Assembly: GCF_017368475.1 (NCBI RefSeq)
Contig: NZ_JAFNJE010000006.1
Coordinates: 140,104 to 204,103, forward strand
Direction of reading: 5' to 3'
Length of the DNA stretch: 64,000 nt
Origin: Alteromonas sp. 5E99-2
GTDB taxonomy: Bacteria > Pseudomonadota > Gammaproteobacteria > Enterobacterales > Alteromonadaceae
Shown: positions 44,285 through 53,361 of the stretch, piece after piece
Position numbering within the stretch: the stretch's first letter is position 1
Layout of the letters: every line of letters begins with the position of its first letter
Notes under the pieces: model-generated
The model's database searches: none
What the model saw: the letters and a program-made list of their open reading frames with translations, nothing else
Told to the model about the DNA's origin: nothing
Program-made: the position numbers and the translations under genes

Positions 44285-44779
44285 TTAAACTAAGTCACTT
44301 AGTTGTGTGATGACTTGAGCCTGACTTGGTGTATCAATTGATTTATTCACGTTAAACCAAAAACCTTGAATACCGGCTGCAATTGCTGGCTTAATGTCTT
44401 TTTCTAGGTTGTCTCCTACCATGGCAACAGAGTCAGAAGACACCTTTAGTGTATCTATAATAGTCGGCAAAAACATGGCGTGACCTTTGGAAAATCCCAC
44501 ATTTTGTTTACAGAAGTAACCTGAAATATATCGAGCTAAGCCGACCCGCTCAAACGCCTGTTGAATATCTGAAGGAGATGAGTCTGCGGCTCCTGTCGCA
44601 ATAAAAATGTGAGCATGTGCTGATAGTTGTTCCAGTGTTTGCTTGGCCCCAGCAACTGCTTCAACCTTGCCCCATTGATACATTTTCCCTTTCATGCCAG
44701 GAAAGTCGACCATGAGCGTATCTCCCCAATCGAAAAGATAGACTTCAATAGTTTTGCGACTTTTTGTTGTGGAATTCAT
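44285..44779 (-). CDS. HAD-superfamily hydrolase
   Basis: 164 residues. Motif I is LFDWGDTL (nucleophile D17; the usual acid/base Asp two residues later is Gly19, with D20 next to it), motif II a Thr in FIATGAA and motif III/IV in VAMVGDNLEKDIKPAIAAG. Phosphatase fold with a short cap. The missing second Asp may mean a changed reaction or acid/base residue. Substrate unknown. Confidence 0.8.
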   Translation of the reverse strand: MNSTTKSRKTIEVYLFDWGDTLMVDFPGMKGKMYQWGKVEAVAGAKQTLEQLSAHAHIFIATGAADSSPSDIQQAFERVGLARYISGYFCKQNVGFSKGHAMFLPTIIDTLKVSSDSVAMVGDNLEKDIKPAIAAGIQGFWFNVNKSIDTPSQAQVITQLSDLV

Positions 44780-44827
44780 TCAACCGTTACTCATAGTTAT
44801 TTGGCATCAATACCAAACTATTTCATT

Positions 44828-45322
44828 TTAGCCATAGTTTGGATGTATTCTAGCCATAATCAAGGTATCTATGTAACGTCCCGCTTTAAACGTACTTAAT
44901 TTTTTTCGGCCTTCAAGGTTAAAGCCTAACTTTTCATATAACCCGATAGCAATATCGTTATCGGCATGAACCTCTAATTCTAATCGCACCAAGTTCAACC
45001 AATTGTCCGCCTGATTAATTGCTTCCTCCATTAAGGCTTTACCCACTCCTTTTCCATGAAACTTAGGATGAACCGCTATTGCGATACCTGCACAGTGCTT
45101 AATTCTGGGTTTCGTCTCTAAAATAAAGGTAATATGGCCAACAGTCATGCCGTCCCATTCAGCTATTAACGTGTAGGTGTTTTCACTTGTAAACAACTTT
45201 GAAAGTTTATTTGTATCTAAAAACGGAAGCTGTGAAGAATTCTGAGTAACTTCTGTATAGCAATATATTTCGTACAAGCCTGAAGTATCATTTTGATCTA
45301 AACGCTTAATTGTCGGTTTCAC
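44828..45322 (-). CDS. GNAT-family N-acetyltransferase
   Basis: 164 residues starting at GTG 45322, whose codons overlap the end of a kinase-like remnant. Acetyl-CoA motif A is IAIAVHPKFHGKGVGKALME (about 95-114); motif B LYEKLGFNLEGRKKL follows. Substrate unknown; similar to RimI/YhhY-type acetyltransferases. Confidence 0.85.
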   Translation of the reverse strand: MKPTIKRLDQNDTSGLYEIYCYTEVTQNSSQLPFLDTNKLSKLFTSENTYTLIAEWDGMTVGHITFILETKPRIKHCAGIAIAVHPKFHGKGVGKALMEEAINQADNWLNLVRLELEVHADNDIAIGLYEKLGFNLEGRKKLSTFKAGRYIDTLIMARIHPNYG

Positions 45323-45512
45323 TTTTTTCCCTTTTTAAATTCGCAATGGAAGTGGCTACTTCTAACTCTATTAAAAGTTCTTGTACACTGTGTTCAACCG
45401 TTTTTCCAGCTGTGTCCACAATAACATTACAAGAAGGCCAAGGCTGATATTCTCTTGATGTGACACTTTCTTGTTCCAGGTAATCCTCCGAATATATACA
45501 ACACGTCAGTTA
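45306..45512 (-). pseudogene. Kinase-like P-loop protein, C-terminal remnant
   Basis: A minus-strand frame opened by a stop at about 45513 reads CCIYSEDYLEQESVTSREYQ...PWPSCNVIVDTAGKTVEHSV and stops in the GNAT start region. CNVIVDTAGK and the helix after it look like the C-terminal end of a small AAA/shikimate-kinase-like protein; the P-loop part is missing. The remnant has no start codon. Confidence 0.5.
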
Positions 45513-45513
45513 T

Positions 45514-45921
45514 CTACCTTTTCTCGATAGCAAACTCATTTAACGCTTCTAGTGCCAACGCTGCTTTTTCTTTTTATACAAAAATATGGTCGTGATAATA
45601 GGCCGCGATGACATTTGCGCTAATGCCTTTGGAGGCTAATTTAGATGCCACAGCAGCCGTTAACCCCACTACGTCAAGACTTGAATGGACTGTTAATGTA
45701 ATCCCTTTGAATACTGACTCGAACGTTAAATTATTCGCGACTGCGGTTTCTTTTCGCAATATCAAGGTAAGCCTTTCCACTTCATTAAAGGTCGCTAATA
45801 GCGACAGCGAACTCACATCGAGATTGGAGCCACTTTGCACACAGCAAAACACATAGTCGCCTGAGATAAGTTACGGAGACATAGTATTGAGTAATTTGTC
45901 TAAATCAGTTTCTCCAACCAT
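45514..45921 (-). pseudogene. ACT-domain protein with two in-frame TAA codons
   Basis: Read from ATG 45921, the frame gives MVGETDLDKLLNTMSP, a TAA (45871-45873), then LISGDYVFCCVQSGSNLDVS and on through VVGLTAAVASKLASKGISAN to YYHDHIFV, a second TAA (45574-45576), then KEKAALALEALNEFAIEKR and a TAG (45514-45516). All three parts stay in one frame and together match the ~135-residue ACT/CASTOR-like proteins. Two nonsense codons with no frameshift point to recent inactivation. The middle part alone could start at GTG 45852. Confidence 0.7.
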
Positions 45922-45987
45922 GATCCTGTCCTTTAATAATACTGTTGTTTAACACGGTTAATGCACACCAAAGATTACCTCATTGCA

Positions 45988-46659
45988 TTAATCATTGTCA
46001 TTAATTAACCTTTCAATCTGTTCTCCCCACTTAACATACTGAGGACTATTGGGATGCAAAAAATCAGACATAACATTAGCTTCAAGCACGCCATCTTTTG
46101 TTAAAAACTGCGCTGACATGTTCAACCAAAAAACCTGCTTTTCATCGCACAGCGCTTTTAATAAAAGATTGGTTTGTTCAACCCGTATTCTTAATCGCTG
46201 ATTGGGCGCTTTGCTTCTAGGAAAAATAGCATTTAACACAATTCTGGCGCTGGGCCTGAGGACTTTTAACTGTTCAACAATAGATTGAACACCACTGGCA
46301 ATGCTCTGTGGTGAGTCATCAAAGTGGCCCGCATTGTTCGTTCCAGCAAGTACACAAAACCATTGAGGGTGTAAATTCCCAAGCTCACCATTTTTTAACC
46401 GCCACAACATGTGCTCGGTGCAATCACCACCATAACCTAAGTTAACGCAGTGCTTTGTTGCAAAATATGTCATCCACGCGTCTATACCTTCGTCTTCCCA
46501 TCGATGAATAATGGAATCGCCCAAAAATACGATTTGGGGCTGCTTTTCTTTTGGCAATGGTTGCTGATGTTTCACGCAATGCGCATCAAAACGCTGCTGC
46601 CACCAAAGCTCACTTCGCGGCTGACTATTTCTACGAGTCACAGGTGAATGGTTTTTCAT
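45988..46659 (-). CDS. SGNH/GDSL-family hydrolase
   Basis: 223 residues from ATG 46659 (a GTG four codons upstream is possible). Block I FLGDSIIHRW carries the nucleophile Ser, block II NLGYGGDCTEHMLWRL the Gly, block III LAGTNNAGH the Asn, and block V SDFLHPN the Asp-His pair. This set matches platelet-activating-factor-acetylhydrolase-like esterases. No signal peptide. Substrate unknown. Confidence 0.88.
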   Translation of the reverse strand: MKNHSPVTRRNSQPRSELWWQQRFDAHCVKHQQPLPKEKQPQIVFLGDSIIHRWEDEGIDAWMTYFATKHCVNLGYGGDCTEHMLWRLKNGELGNLHPQWFCVLAGTNNAGHFDDSPQSIASGVQSIVEQLKVLRPSARIVLNAIFPRSKAPNQRLRIRVEQTNLLLKALCDEKQVFWLNMSAQFLTKDGVLEANVMSDFLHPNSPQYVKWGEQIERLINDND

Positions 46660-46846
46660 TGTTCTTATCACTCGGTCGTAAAATAGACACCTGTTATTTC
46701 CTCTCTAATTTTACTTTTAAAAACGAATAGCCCCATTCTACGTTTCATTTTTCAATGCTTTAGCGGTAATTTATAGGCTAAAAGAACAAAAGTAGGTACT
46801 CTACAGGTTATTCAACCTTCACCAACAACACTGTAAGTCTACTATT

Positions 46847-47056
46847 ATGGAAGAAATCAATCCGAATTTCATTCTGTCTGTCGCAGAACAGCTTTCTTTT
46901 GTTAGCGCATTTTTAGGCGGTGTTTCAACAACGATACTGGTAACCATAGTCGTTTTTACCTCACCCAAAAAGTCTGTGAATTGGATTGTTGGTTCATCAG
47001 CACTGGCAGCATCTAGTTTGCTAATAGCCGTTATCGCATCATGGCGATTAACTTAA
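46847..47056 (+). CDS. Small membrane protein with two helices
   Basis: 69 residues with two hydrophobic helices (about 15-37 and 45-66). I know no function; similar N-terminal sequences occur in longer, roughly four-helix proteins, so this may be truncated. No clear ribosome-binding site. It runs towards the converging OsmC-hydrolase gene, 30 bp away. Confidence 0.5.
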   Translation: MEEINPNFILSVAEQLSFVSAFLGGVSTTILVTIVVFTSPKKSVNWIVGSSALAASSLLIAVIASWRLT

Positions 47057-47085
47057 ATTAGCGAAATTTATCATCATTATTTATG

Positions 47086-48288
47086 TTACTTGGCTAATTT
47101 GCTGACCACTGCAACATTATTATGCAAGGTTTTGTGTACTGGGCATTTATCTGCTATTTCCAAAAATCGCGTTTCTTGTTCAGCACTTAACTGCCCTTCA
47201 TAGCTTATTGTACGCACAATGGCTTCCATTCCGTTTTGCTGTTCACAATTATCGCAATCGTCTTGATAATTTCGAGTGTGAGACAGCTCAACTTTAATAT
47301 GACTAATAGGCAACTTTTTGCGATCTGCGTACATTCTTAATGTCATTGATGTGCATGCGCCTAAGCCACCTAAAAGGTGTTCATAAGGATCAGGCCCTGT
47401 GTTTTTGCCCCCGACTTTTAATGGCTCGTCTGCTAACCAGTAATGACTCGCGGTACTCACATGCTGAGTAAATTTGTGGTCTTTTTCTTCTACAAGCACA
47501 TGACCTTGAGTCACCTTTGCTTGGTAAGCATCAGCGTCGCTATCAACATATCGCCCGACCCAAGCGCTAATAACATCAGCAGCATATTCAGAGTCAAATT
47601 TGTCAGTAAGCAAATGATCGGCGTTATCTAAACTCACAAAACTTTTAGGATGTTTTGCCGATACGTAAATTTTTTCCGCTTGAGCAATATTCACAATACT
47701 GTCTATTGGCGAATGCATCACCAATAACGCTTTATTCAATTTGCCAATATTTAAGGTTTCATACTGGCCAATATCGTCTAGAAATTGCTTTTGAATAGTG
47801 AACTTTCTACCCGCTAACGTTACTTGAGCTTCACCATTTTCGTTGATGTTATCTATGTCTGCTGAAAAGTTATGAGCGACATGAGCTGCGCCAGATGGTG
47901 CGCCAATAGTCACTACCGCTGAGGATTCCGGTATGCTTTGCGCTACGCTCAATACCGCTGCACCTCCCAAACTGTGTCCAATAAGCAATTTAGGCGCAGC
48001 ATATTCACTGCGTAAAAACTCTGCCGCAGCAAGTAAGTCTTGAACATTAGATGAAAAATTCGTGTTGGCAAAATCACCATCGCTATTACCAAGCCCAGTA
48101 AAATCAAAACGCAGAACGGCAATACCTTTGGCAGTTAATGCTCGACTTATGCGCGATGCTGCCGCCACATCTTTCCCACAGGTAAAACAATGTGCAAATA
48201 GCGCATAAAAACGAATCTCTGAATCTGGTGTTTCAAGTAATCCACTTAATGTACTTTCCCCACTGCAAAACTCTATTTTTTGTTTCAT
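47086..48288 (-). CDS. Fusion of alpha/beta hydrolase and OsmC-like peroxide-detoxifying domain
   Basis: About 400 residues from ATG 48288 (a TTG two codons upstream is possible). The N-terminal hydrolase (1-260) has IGHSLGG with nucleophile S108 (numbered from the longer start) and a C-terminal NADHLL His. The OsmC domain (about 275-400) has its two redox cysteines in [17 protein letters not shown] and [13 protein letters not shown]. This two-domain architecture is a known family (hydrolase-OsmC). It likely removes organic hydroperoxides or acyl adducts; substrate unknown. Confidence 0.9.
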   Translation of the reverse strand: MKQKIEFCSGESTLSGLLETPDSEIRFYALFAHCFTCGKDVAAASRISRALTAKGIAVLRFDFTGLGNSDGDFANTNFSSNVQDLLAAAEFLRSEYAAPKLLIGHSLGGAAVLSVAQSIPESSAVVTIGAPSGAAHVAHNFSADIDNINENGEAQVTLAGRKFTIQKQFLDDIGQYETLNIGKLNKALLVMHSPIDSIVNIAQAEKIYVSAKHPKSFVSLDNADHLLTDKFDSEYAADVISAWVGRYVDSDADAYQAKVTQGHVLVEEKDHKFTQHVSTASHYWLADEPLKVGGKNTGPDPYEHLLGGLGACTSMTLRMYADRKKLPISHIKVELSHTRNYQDDCDNCEQQNGMEAIVRTISYEGQLSAEQETRFLEIADKCPVHKTLHNNVAVVSKLAK

Positions 48289-48463
48289 ACCCAACCCTGT
48301 TCACTAGATGTGCTAAACACACATTAACCATAATTACCTATATAGAACACTTACAGCGCGAATGTATTTCATTTGTTTAAGTGACTTCGTCTTATCATTG
48401 CGCGTATTATGGTGATAACGTTTATATTTAAATGAATTAAATTTGGCAATAAGGAACTATTGA

Positions 48464-50650
48464 ATGCAATTCAACATTATAATTGTCGGTGGCGGCGCTA
48501 TTTCACAACAATGCCATCTCCCGATATTATTAGGTAAATCCAATGTAAATGTCATTGGCGTTGTTGATAAAAGCCCTAAAACCCGCGACGACCTTGCTTT
48601 AGCTTATCCTGAGTTAGCAGTTTACGCTGATGTCGATGACATAAATCCCAATAGCTATGATAGTGCCGTTGTTGCCACACCTGCTGCATTCCATTTCCAA
48701 ATAACCCAATCTTTGTTAAACAACAGCAAACATGTTTTAGTTGAAAAACCGGTTGCATTTTCTGCGACTGAAGCCGAACAACTGACTGAGTTAGCGGATA
48801 AAAATAATTGTAAATTGTCAGTCTCTCTATATCGCCGTTTTTACCCTAGTGTTACACGCCTCAAGGAGCTAATTGAATCAGAAGAATGGGGCAAAGCACT
48901 CAGTTTCGACTTCCAGTGGGGCGACAGCTACAGCTGGTCAGCAACCTCATTAGGCAATATGCAAAAAGAACTCGCCGGCGGCGGTGTATTGATGGATATT
49001 GGCCCTCATGCCCTTGATTGGCTGTGTTACTTGTTTGGACCAGAAGTGCGTTTAACTGATTATTATGATGACGCGGAACAAGGCATTGAAACCGATTGTG
49101 GTTTAAAACTCGCTTTCGACACCAATAATGCCACAATTGAAGGCCAGCTTTGTTTATCTCGCATACGTCAATTAGGTGGCGACCTTATTGTGGAATGTGA
49201 AAAAGCCACGTTGAATTTAAGTGTAGGTGAACGTTTCCAAATTACTATTGAACCCAAAGGTTCAAGTAACGGAAACGTGTACCACTATTCTTCACCAAAG
49301 AATAACTCTGAAGATTGGTTTGCGACCTTTGCAAAAGAACACGATGATTTTTTCAATGCCATTGAAAACAACTGTGAACCCTTTTTATCATCAAAAAGCG
49401 TGTTACCTGCTGCCCGTATTATCGACCAGTGCTATGCCACAAAAAACACCGTCAAGTACGATTGGCAAAACACCAGCAAGTTTGCTGAGTTTAATAATTT
49501 AGGTATCAAAAAAGTACTTATCACTGGTGCTTCTGGCTTTTTAGGTGGTCGTATCGTTGAAGTGTTAAGTGAACAAACTTCGGTAGAAATTATTGCGGCT
49601 GTGAACAACCCCAATAACGCCACGCGGATTTCTAGATACAACAATAAATTAATGTTGTGTGATATTAATTCACCAGAAAGCGTCGGCAATGCCATTGATA
49701 GTTGCGATGCGGTTATTCACTGTGCCGTAGGTACGGCTTATGGTGATGACAAACTTATTTACGACACTACTGTAGAAGGGACGCAGAACTTACTTACTGC
49801 GGCAAAGCGCAATAATGCCAAAATTTTTGTGCATATTAGTAGTTTGGCGTCAGTAGATATGAATACTTCCGCGTCAGTTATTGATGAAGATTCGTTTACT
49901 CCATCACAAAGTGATGATATTTATGCTCGCTCTAAATTGGCCGCAGAACAAAAGGTTCAAGAAGCGGCGAATGAAGGGTTAAATGCGGTTATCCTGCGAC
50001 CTACCAATATTTACGGTCCTTATGCCCCTTTCTTTAAAGTCGGAGCGGGAAAGCAGGCCGTAACCAATGGCGTAGCCTTGCCTGCTAGCTCGGCTAACAG
50101 CCCATCAAACAGCGTCTATGTGGATAACGTTGTTGTAGCAATTTTAACGTGCTTGTCTAAGCCTGCCGATGTCACAGGCAAAGCCTATTTCGTTAATGAT
50201 GATGACGGTTTTACCTATACTGATTTCTTTACCGCCTTTACCTCAGCCTTTGACAAGCCCATTGAGTTAAACGCACCTCAGCCCATCCATTCAGGCGAGG
50301 AGCAAAAACTGATTGGCGCTTTAGTAAAAGAAACCAAAAATCTTGCTACATCAAAAGAAATGCGCAAGTTGGCACTTAAGTTATTTAACAGCCCTAAACT
50401 TGGTTTTCCGTTCCGTTGGACCGTAGAAAAGTTACCTGGCGTTGAAAATAAATTGAGAAACAATGATGGCCCTGTGTATAAAGACAGCAAGGCAAAAAAA
50501 ACAAGTCTACCAGTAATAGAAGCGTCGACTAAAGCACGAGTCTCTAACGCTGTACTTGAAACTTTAACCGGTACCCAAGCCATAACGAGTCGAGATGAAG
50601 CCATAGCCAATACTGTAGCTTGGATTAAGTTCCAATCGAACAGTAATTAA
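48464..50650 (+). CDS. Gfo/Idh/MocA oxidoreductase fused to an NAD-dependent epimerase/dehydratase
   Basis: 728 residues in one frame. Residues 1-345 form a Gfo/Idh/MocA oxidoreductase: GGGAISQQCHLP at the N-terminus, EKPVAFS (94-100, K95) and DIGPHALDW (178-186, H182). From about 349 an extended SDR starts: VLITGASGFLGGRIVE (Rossmann loop 355-361), catalytic S459/S460, Y487-x3-K491. Both domains have intact nucleotide-binding and catalytic residues. They would act on sugars or cyclitols in sequence; the natural substrate is unknown. A 115-residue C-terminal tail follows the SDR domain. Confidence 0.88.
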   Translation: MQFNIIIVGGGAISQQCHLPILLGKSNVNVIGVVDKSPKTRDDLALAYPELAVYADVDDINPNSYDSAVVATPAAFHFQITQSLLNNSKHVLVEKPVAFSATEAEQLTELADKNNCKLSVSLYRRFYPSVTRLKELIESEEWGKALSFDFQWGDSYSWSATSLGNMQKELAGGGVLMDIGPHALDWLCYLFGPEVRLTDYYDDAEQGIETDCGLKLAFDTNNATIEGQLCLSRIRQLGGDLIVECEKATLNLSVGERFQITIEPKGSSNGNVYHYSSPKNNSEDWFATFAKEHDDFFNAIENNCEPFLSSKSVLPAARIIDQCYATKNTVKYDWQNTSKFAEFNNLGIKKVLITGASGFLGGRIVEVLSEQTSVEIIAAVNNPNNATRISRYNNKLMLCDINSPESVGNAIDSCDAVIHCAVGTAYGDDKLIYDTTVEGTQNLLTAAKRNNAKIFVHISSLASVDMNTSASVIDEDSFTPSQSDDIYARSKLAAEQKVQEAANEGLNAVILRPTNIYGPYAPFFKVGAGKQAVTNGVALPASSANSPSNSVYVDNVVVAILTCLSKPADVTGKAYFVNDDDGFTYTDFFTAFTSAFDKPIELNAPQPIHSGEEQKLIGALVKETKNLATSKEMRKLALKLFNSPKLGFPFRWTVEKLPGVENKLRNNDGPVYKDSKAKKTSLPVIEASTKARVSNAVLETLTGTQAITSRDEAIANTVAWIKFQSNSN

Positions 50651-50709
50651 TTGTTAAGTTGAAATACAGTTCGTATATAGCGCCAACTTAGATTGGCGCT
50701 ACAAATATT

Positions 50710-53169
50710 TTATTGTGCAGAGTGTGGGTGTCCGTATACCACGATTTCATTGAAGTAATTTTGCCCAAAACGAGTAATTTCAATATATCGAGCACTTCCT
50801 TCAAGTTCATGGCTTACCCAAACGTTATAACGAGAGCCTGGGTCAGTGATAGACCAATTTGTAGTAGCGTTGTCGCCTTCGCTAAAACCACTCACTTGTA
50901 AATCGCCTTTGCCGTTGGTATCGAACAAGTAGATTTCAGAAATACGGTATTCCTCACCCAAGTCTATTCTCATAGTATGAGGCAAACTACTACCACCATC
51001 TTCAGTTTTCCAGAACGTATCAGCGTCGTTTGCATTTCCCTCTCTAGGGCTACCCACTGATAACTGCTCGTCTACTAACGCAGTTGCATCGCCATTACCC
51101 TCTATCAATGTAACCATCTCTGGGGTCAATATGATTTGCGGTGCGAGCACTTGTATTTTACGCTCTACAGAAGCACTGTTCCCCGAACTATCAGCGACTT
51201 GGTATGAAACGGTATAAGTCCCTGCTACATCGGTATTTACTTCGCTGTTGTCTACAATAATATTATTCGAAATATCACCATCGAGGTTATCAATCGCAGT
51301 AGCACCTGCATCAACATAAGTTTGTCCTAAGCCTATTGTTATGAAATCGTCGCCGTTCAAACTAATTTCAGGCTCAACAAAATCTCGAAGGTACCCATAT
51401 AGTACTATCTCGTGGAAACGATTTTGAGCAAATCGCGTCACGTCAATGTATCGCGCTATAGCATTCACCGAATGTTGTCGCCAAACATTGTAACTCGTTC
51501 CTGGATCAGTAATTTGCCAAGACTGACCGTCTATACTTGTTCCTTGTAATTGAATATCACCATGCCCATTCGCATCGTACAAATAAATATCTGTGATAAC
51601 GTAATCTGTTGCCAAATCAATACGAGCTGAGTGAGGTAGTGTTTTTCTACCGTCTGTGGATTTCCAATACGTAATAGGTTGCGCTGATTCGCCATTTAAG
51701 GGGTCACCTACTAGTTGCTGTTCGTCCACTAACAACGCAGGGTCTCCATTACCCGATAGCATTTCAATCATATTTGGGTCCAATTCGATTTTTTCCACTT
51801 CGCTTGTGGGTCCCAAGTCTCCTTCGTCAACATATTCTGGTTGAGTTGATACTGACCCAAATTCAAATGCGCCAATATCAGCAAAGCCATCGCTGCGCTG
51901 AACGCCAGAGAAATCAGTGGTTATGCTGCTAGACTCAGCCGCATTTAACGCTATTGACTGGCTAGTAATACCAAAGTTGTTATCGTTAACACTAACAAAG
52001 CCAGCTTGATCAACATTGGCTAAAAATAAGTTAGATGTACTACTTGAATTAAAACCATTGATATCTTTATCAACCCAATTCACAAAAATATTATTCACGA
52101 GGGTTATGCTTTGTGGCGTGTATGCTTCAATAGCATCGTCACCCATGTTAACGAAAGTGTTGTGGGCAATTAAGAAGGAACCGTCTCGGTTAGCAAATGA
52201 AGCGGAACGGTTATTTAAATATACGCCGTCATCACCTGAATTAATGACAACATTATTGAATATTTGAGTATCTCCAAAGGCATTGACTTGTAGCCCATGC
52301 CCCGGACCATTTTCAATCCAGTTACTATAAACCCAGCCTTCAAAGCCATCGCCGATAAAAATCCCTTCATCATGAGAGCCTTTTCCTTCTAACCCATAAT
52401 TACGCACGACATTATTATAAATACGCGCATTTAAATCGGCATTCTTAACTTGAATACCGTCGTAGCCAACGTCAGTAATAATATTGTCGTAAATAGATAA
52501 ATTATGAATATTATGAGCATAGGTTATGACGCCTTCATCACATCGAGACTCTTGGCGACCTTGATAGAAACCGTGCCCTGCGTATATTCCTTCTCCTCCG
52601 AGATCATGTATGTAGTTATCATGAACACTCACATTATCCATTAAAAACCCAGATTTTGTTGGGTCTTCAAATAAGTCACAATCTTGATAAGGGCTGGTTT
52701 TCATACCAATACCAGCAAAACCATTATCTGCCACTGTGGCACCTAAACCTGCAATTTCTACATGAGCAATTTCGAAGTCGGTCGTAAAATACTCCATAGT
52801 AAGGAAAAAGCCCGTTTTTGTGGTGACTTTAATGCCATATTCGTATCTAGGGTCGCCATCTCCTAATATTTTGAAGTGTTTAGAATTAAGAAATTTCCAA
52901 CCGTACGCACTGGTATCCGGGTTTATGTGTACCTGCCCACCGCAATTTTGAATAATAACCGGCTCTTCAGCCGTACCTATAATGTTTTCCCAACGAAGTG
53001 GCCCGCCATTATATGATTGCGTTCCATCCAAACATATCTTATCCCCTGGTTGAACACCGAGAGCAGCACCATCGATACTCCCAGACACTAAAAAGTCGCA
53101 GTCACATTCGTTTGCATTAACGTTAGCTAATACAAACAAACTTAGCCCACATAGCATTTGTTTAAACAT
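50710..53169 (-). CDS. Secreted right-handed beta-helix protein with repeated discoidin-like and Ig-like domains
   Basis: 819 residues, signal peptide 1-20. A parallel beta-helix spans about 40-440 (repeats such as NIHNLSIYDNIITDVGYDGI and GIFIGDGFEGWVYSNWIENG), as in polysaccharide lyases or epimerases. Two copies of a ~140-residue discoidin-like domain follow (about 457-594 and 679-819, both containing VDEQ, LPH, RYI[DE][VI]TRF, VYG/LYG), separated by a DUF5011/HYR-type Ig-like domain (about 605-678, TVSYQVADSSGNSASVERKI). Probably an extracellular polysaccharide-active enzyme; substrate unknown. Confidence 0.85.
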   Translation of the reverse strand: MFKQMLCGLSLFVLANVNANECDCDFLVSGSIDGAALGVQPGDKICLDGTQSYNGGPLRWENIIGTAEEPVIIQNCGGQVHINPDTSAYGWKFLNSKHFKILGDGDPRYEYGIKVTTKTGFFLTMEYFTTDFEIAHVEIAGLGATVADNGFAGIGMKTSPYQDCDLFEDPTKSGFLMDNVSVHDNYIHDLGGEGIYAGHGFYQGRQESRCDEGVITYAHNIHNLSIYDNIITDVGYDGIQVKNADLNARIYNNVVRNYGLEGKGSHDEGIFIGDGFEGWVYSNWIENGPGHGLQVNAFGDTQIFNNVVINSGDDGVYLNNRSASFANRDGSFLIAHNTFVNMGDDAIEAYTPQSITLVNNIFVNWVDKDINGFNSSSTSNLFLANVDQAGFVSVNDNNFGITSQSIALNAAESSSITTDFSGVQRSDGFADIGAFEFGSVSTQPEYVDEGDLGPTSEVEKIELDPNMIEMLSGNGDPALLVDEQQLVGDPLNGESAQPITYWKSTDGRKTLPHSARIDLATDYVITDIYLYDANGHGDIQLQGTSIDGQSWQITDPGTSYNVWRQHSVNAIARYIDVTRFAQNRFHEIVLYGYLRDFVEPEISLNGDDFITIGLGQTYVDAGATAIDNLDGDISNNIIVDNSEVNTDVAGTYTVSYQVADSSGNSASVERKIQVLAPQIILTPEMVTLIEGNGDATALVDEQLSVGSPREGNANDADTFWKTEDGGSSLPHTMRIDLGEEYRISEIYLFDTNGKGDLQVSGFSEGDNATTNWSITDPGSRYNVWVSHELEGSARYIEITRFGQNYFNEIVVYGHPHSAQ

Positions 53170-53361
53170 TATATTTATCTCTTCTTGTTTTAAAGTTCGA
53201 AAATAGTAAAACAGAGATTGTTCTTTTAAAGTATGAATCTACATACCAAAATATGTTTAACATCACATTTACATGATTAAAATATGACGGAATAAAGCGA
53301 AGTATCAATAGCAATAAATAAACAGGTAGTTCACCGTAAATGAACAACCTGTTTGATCCAG

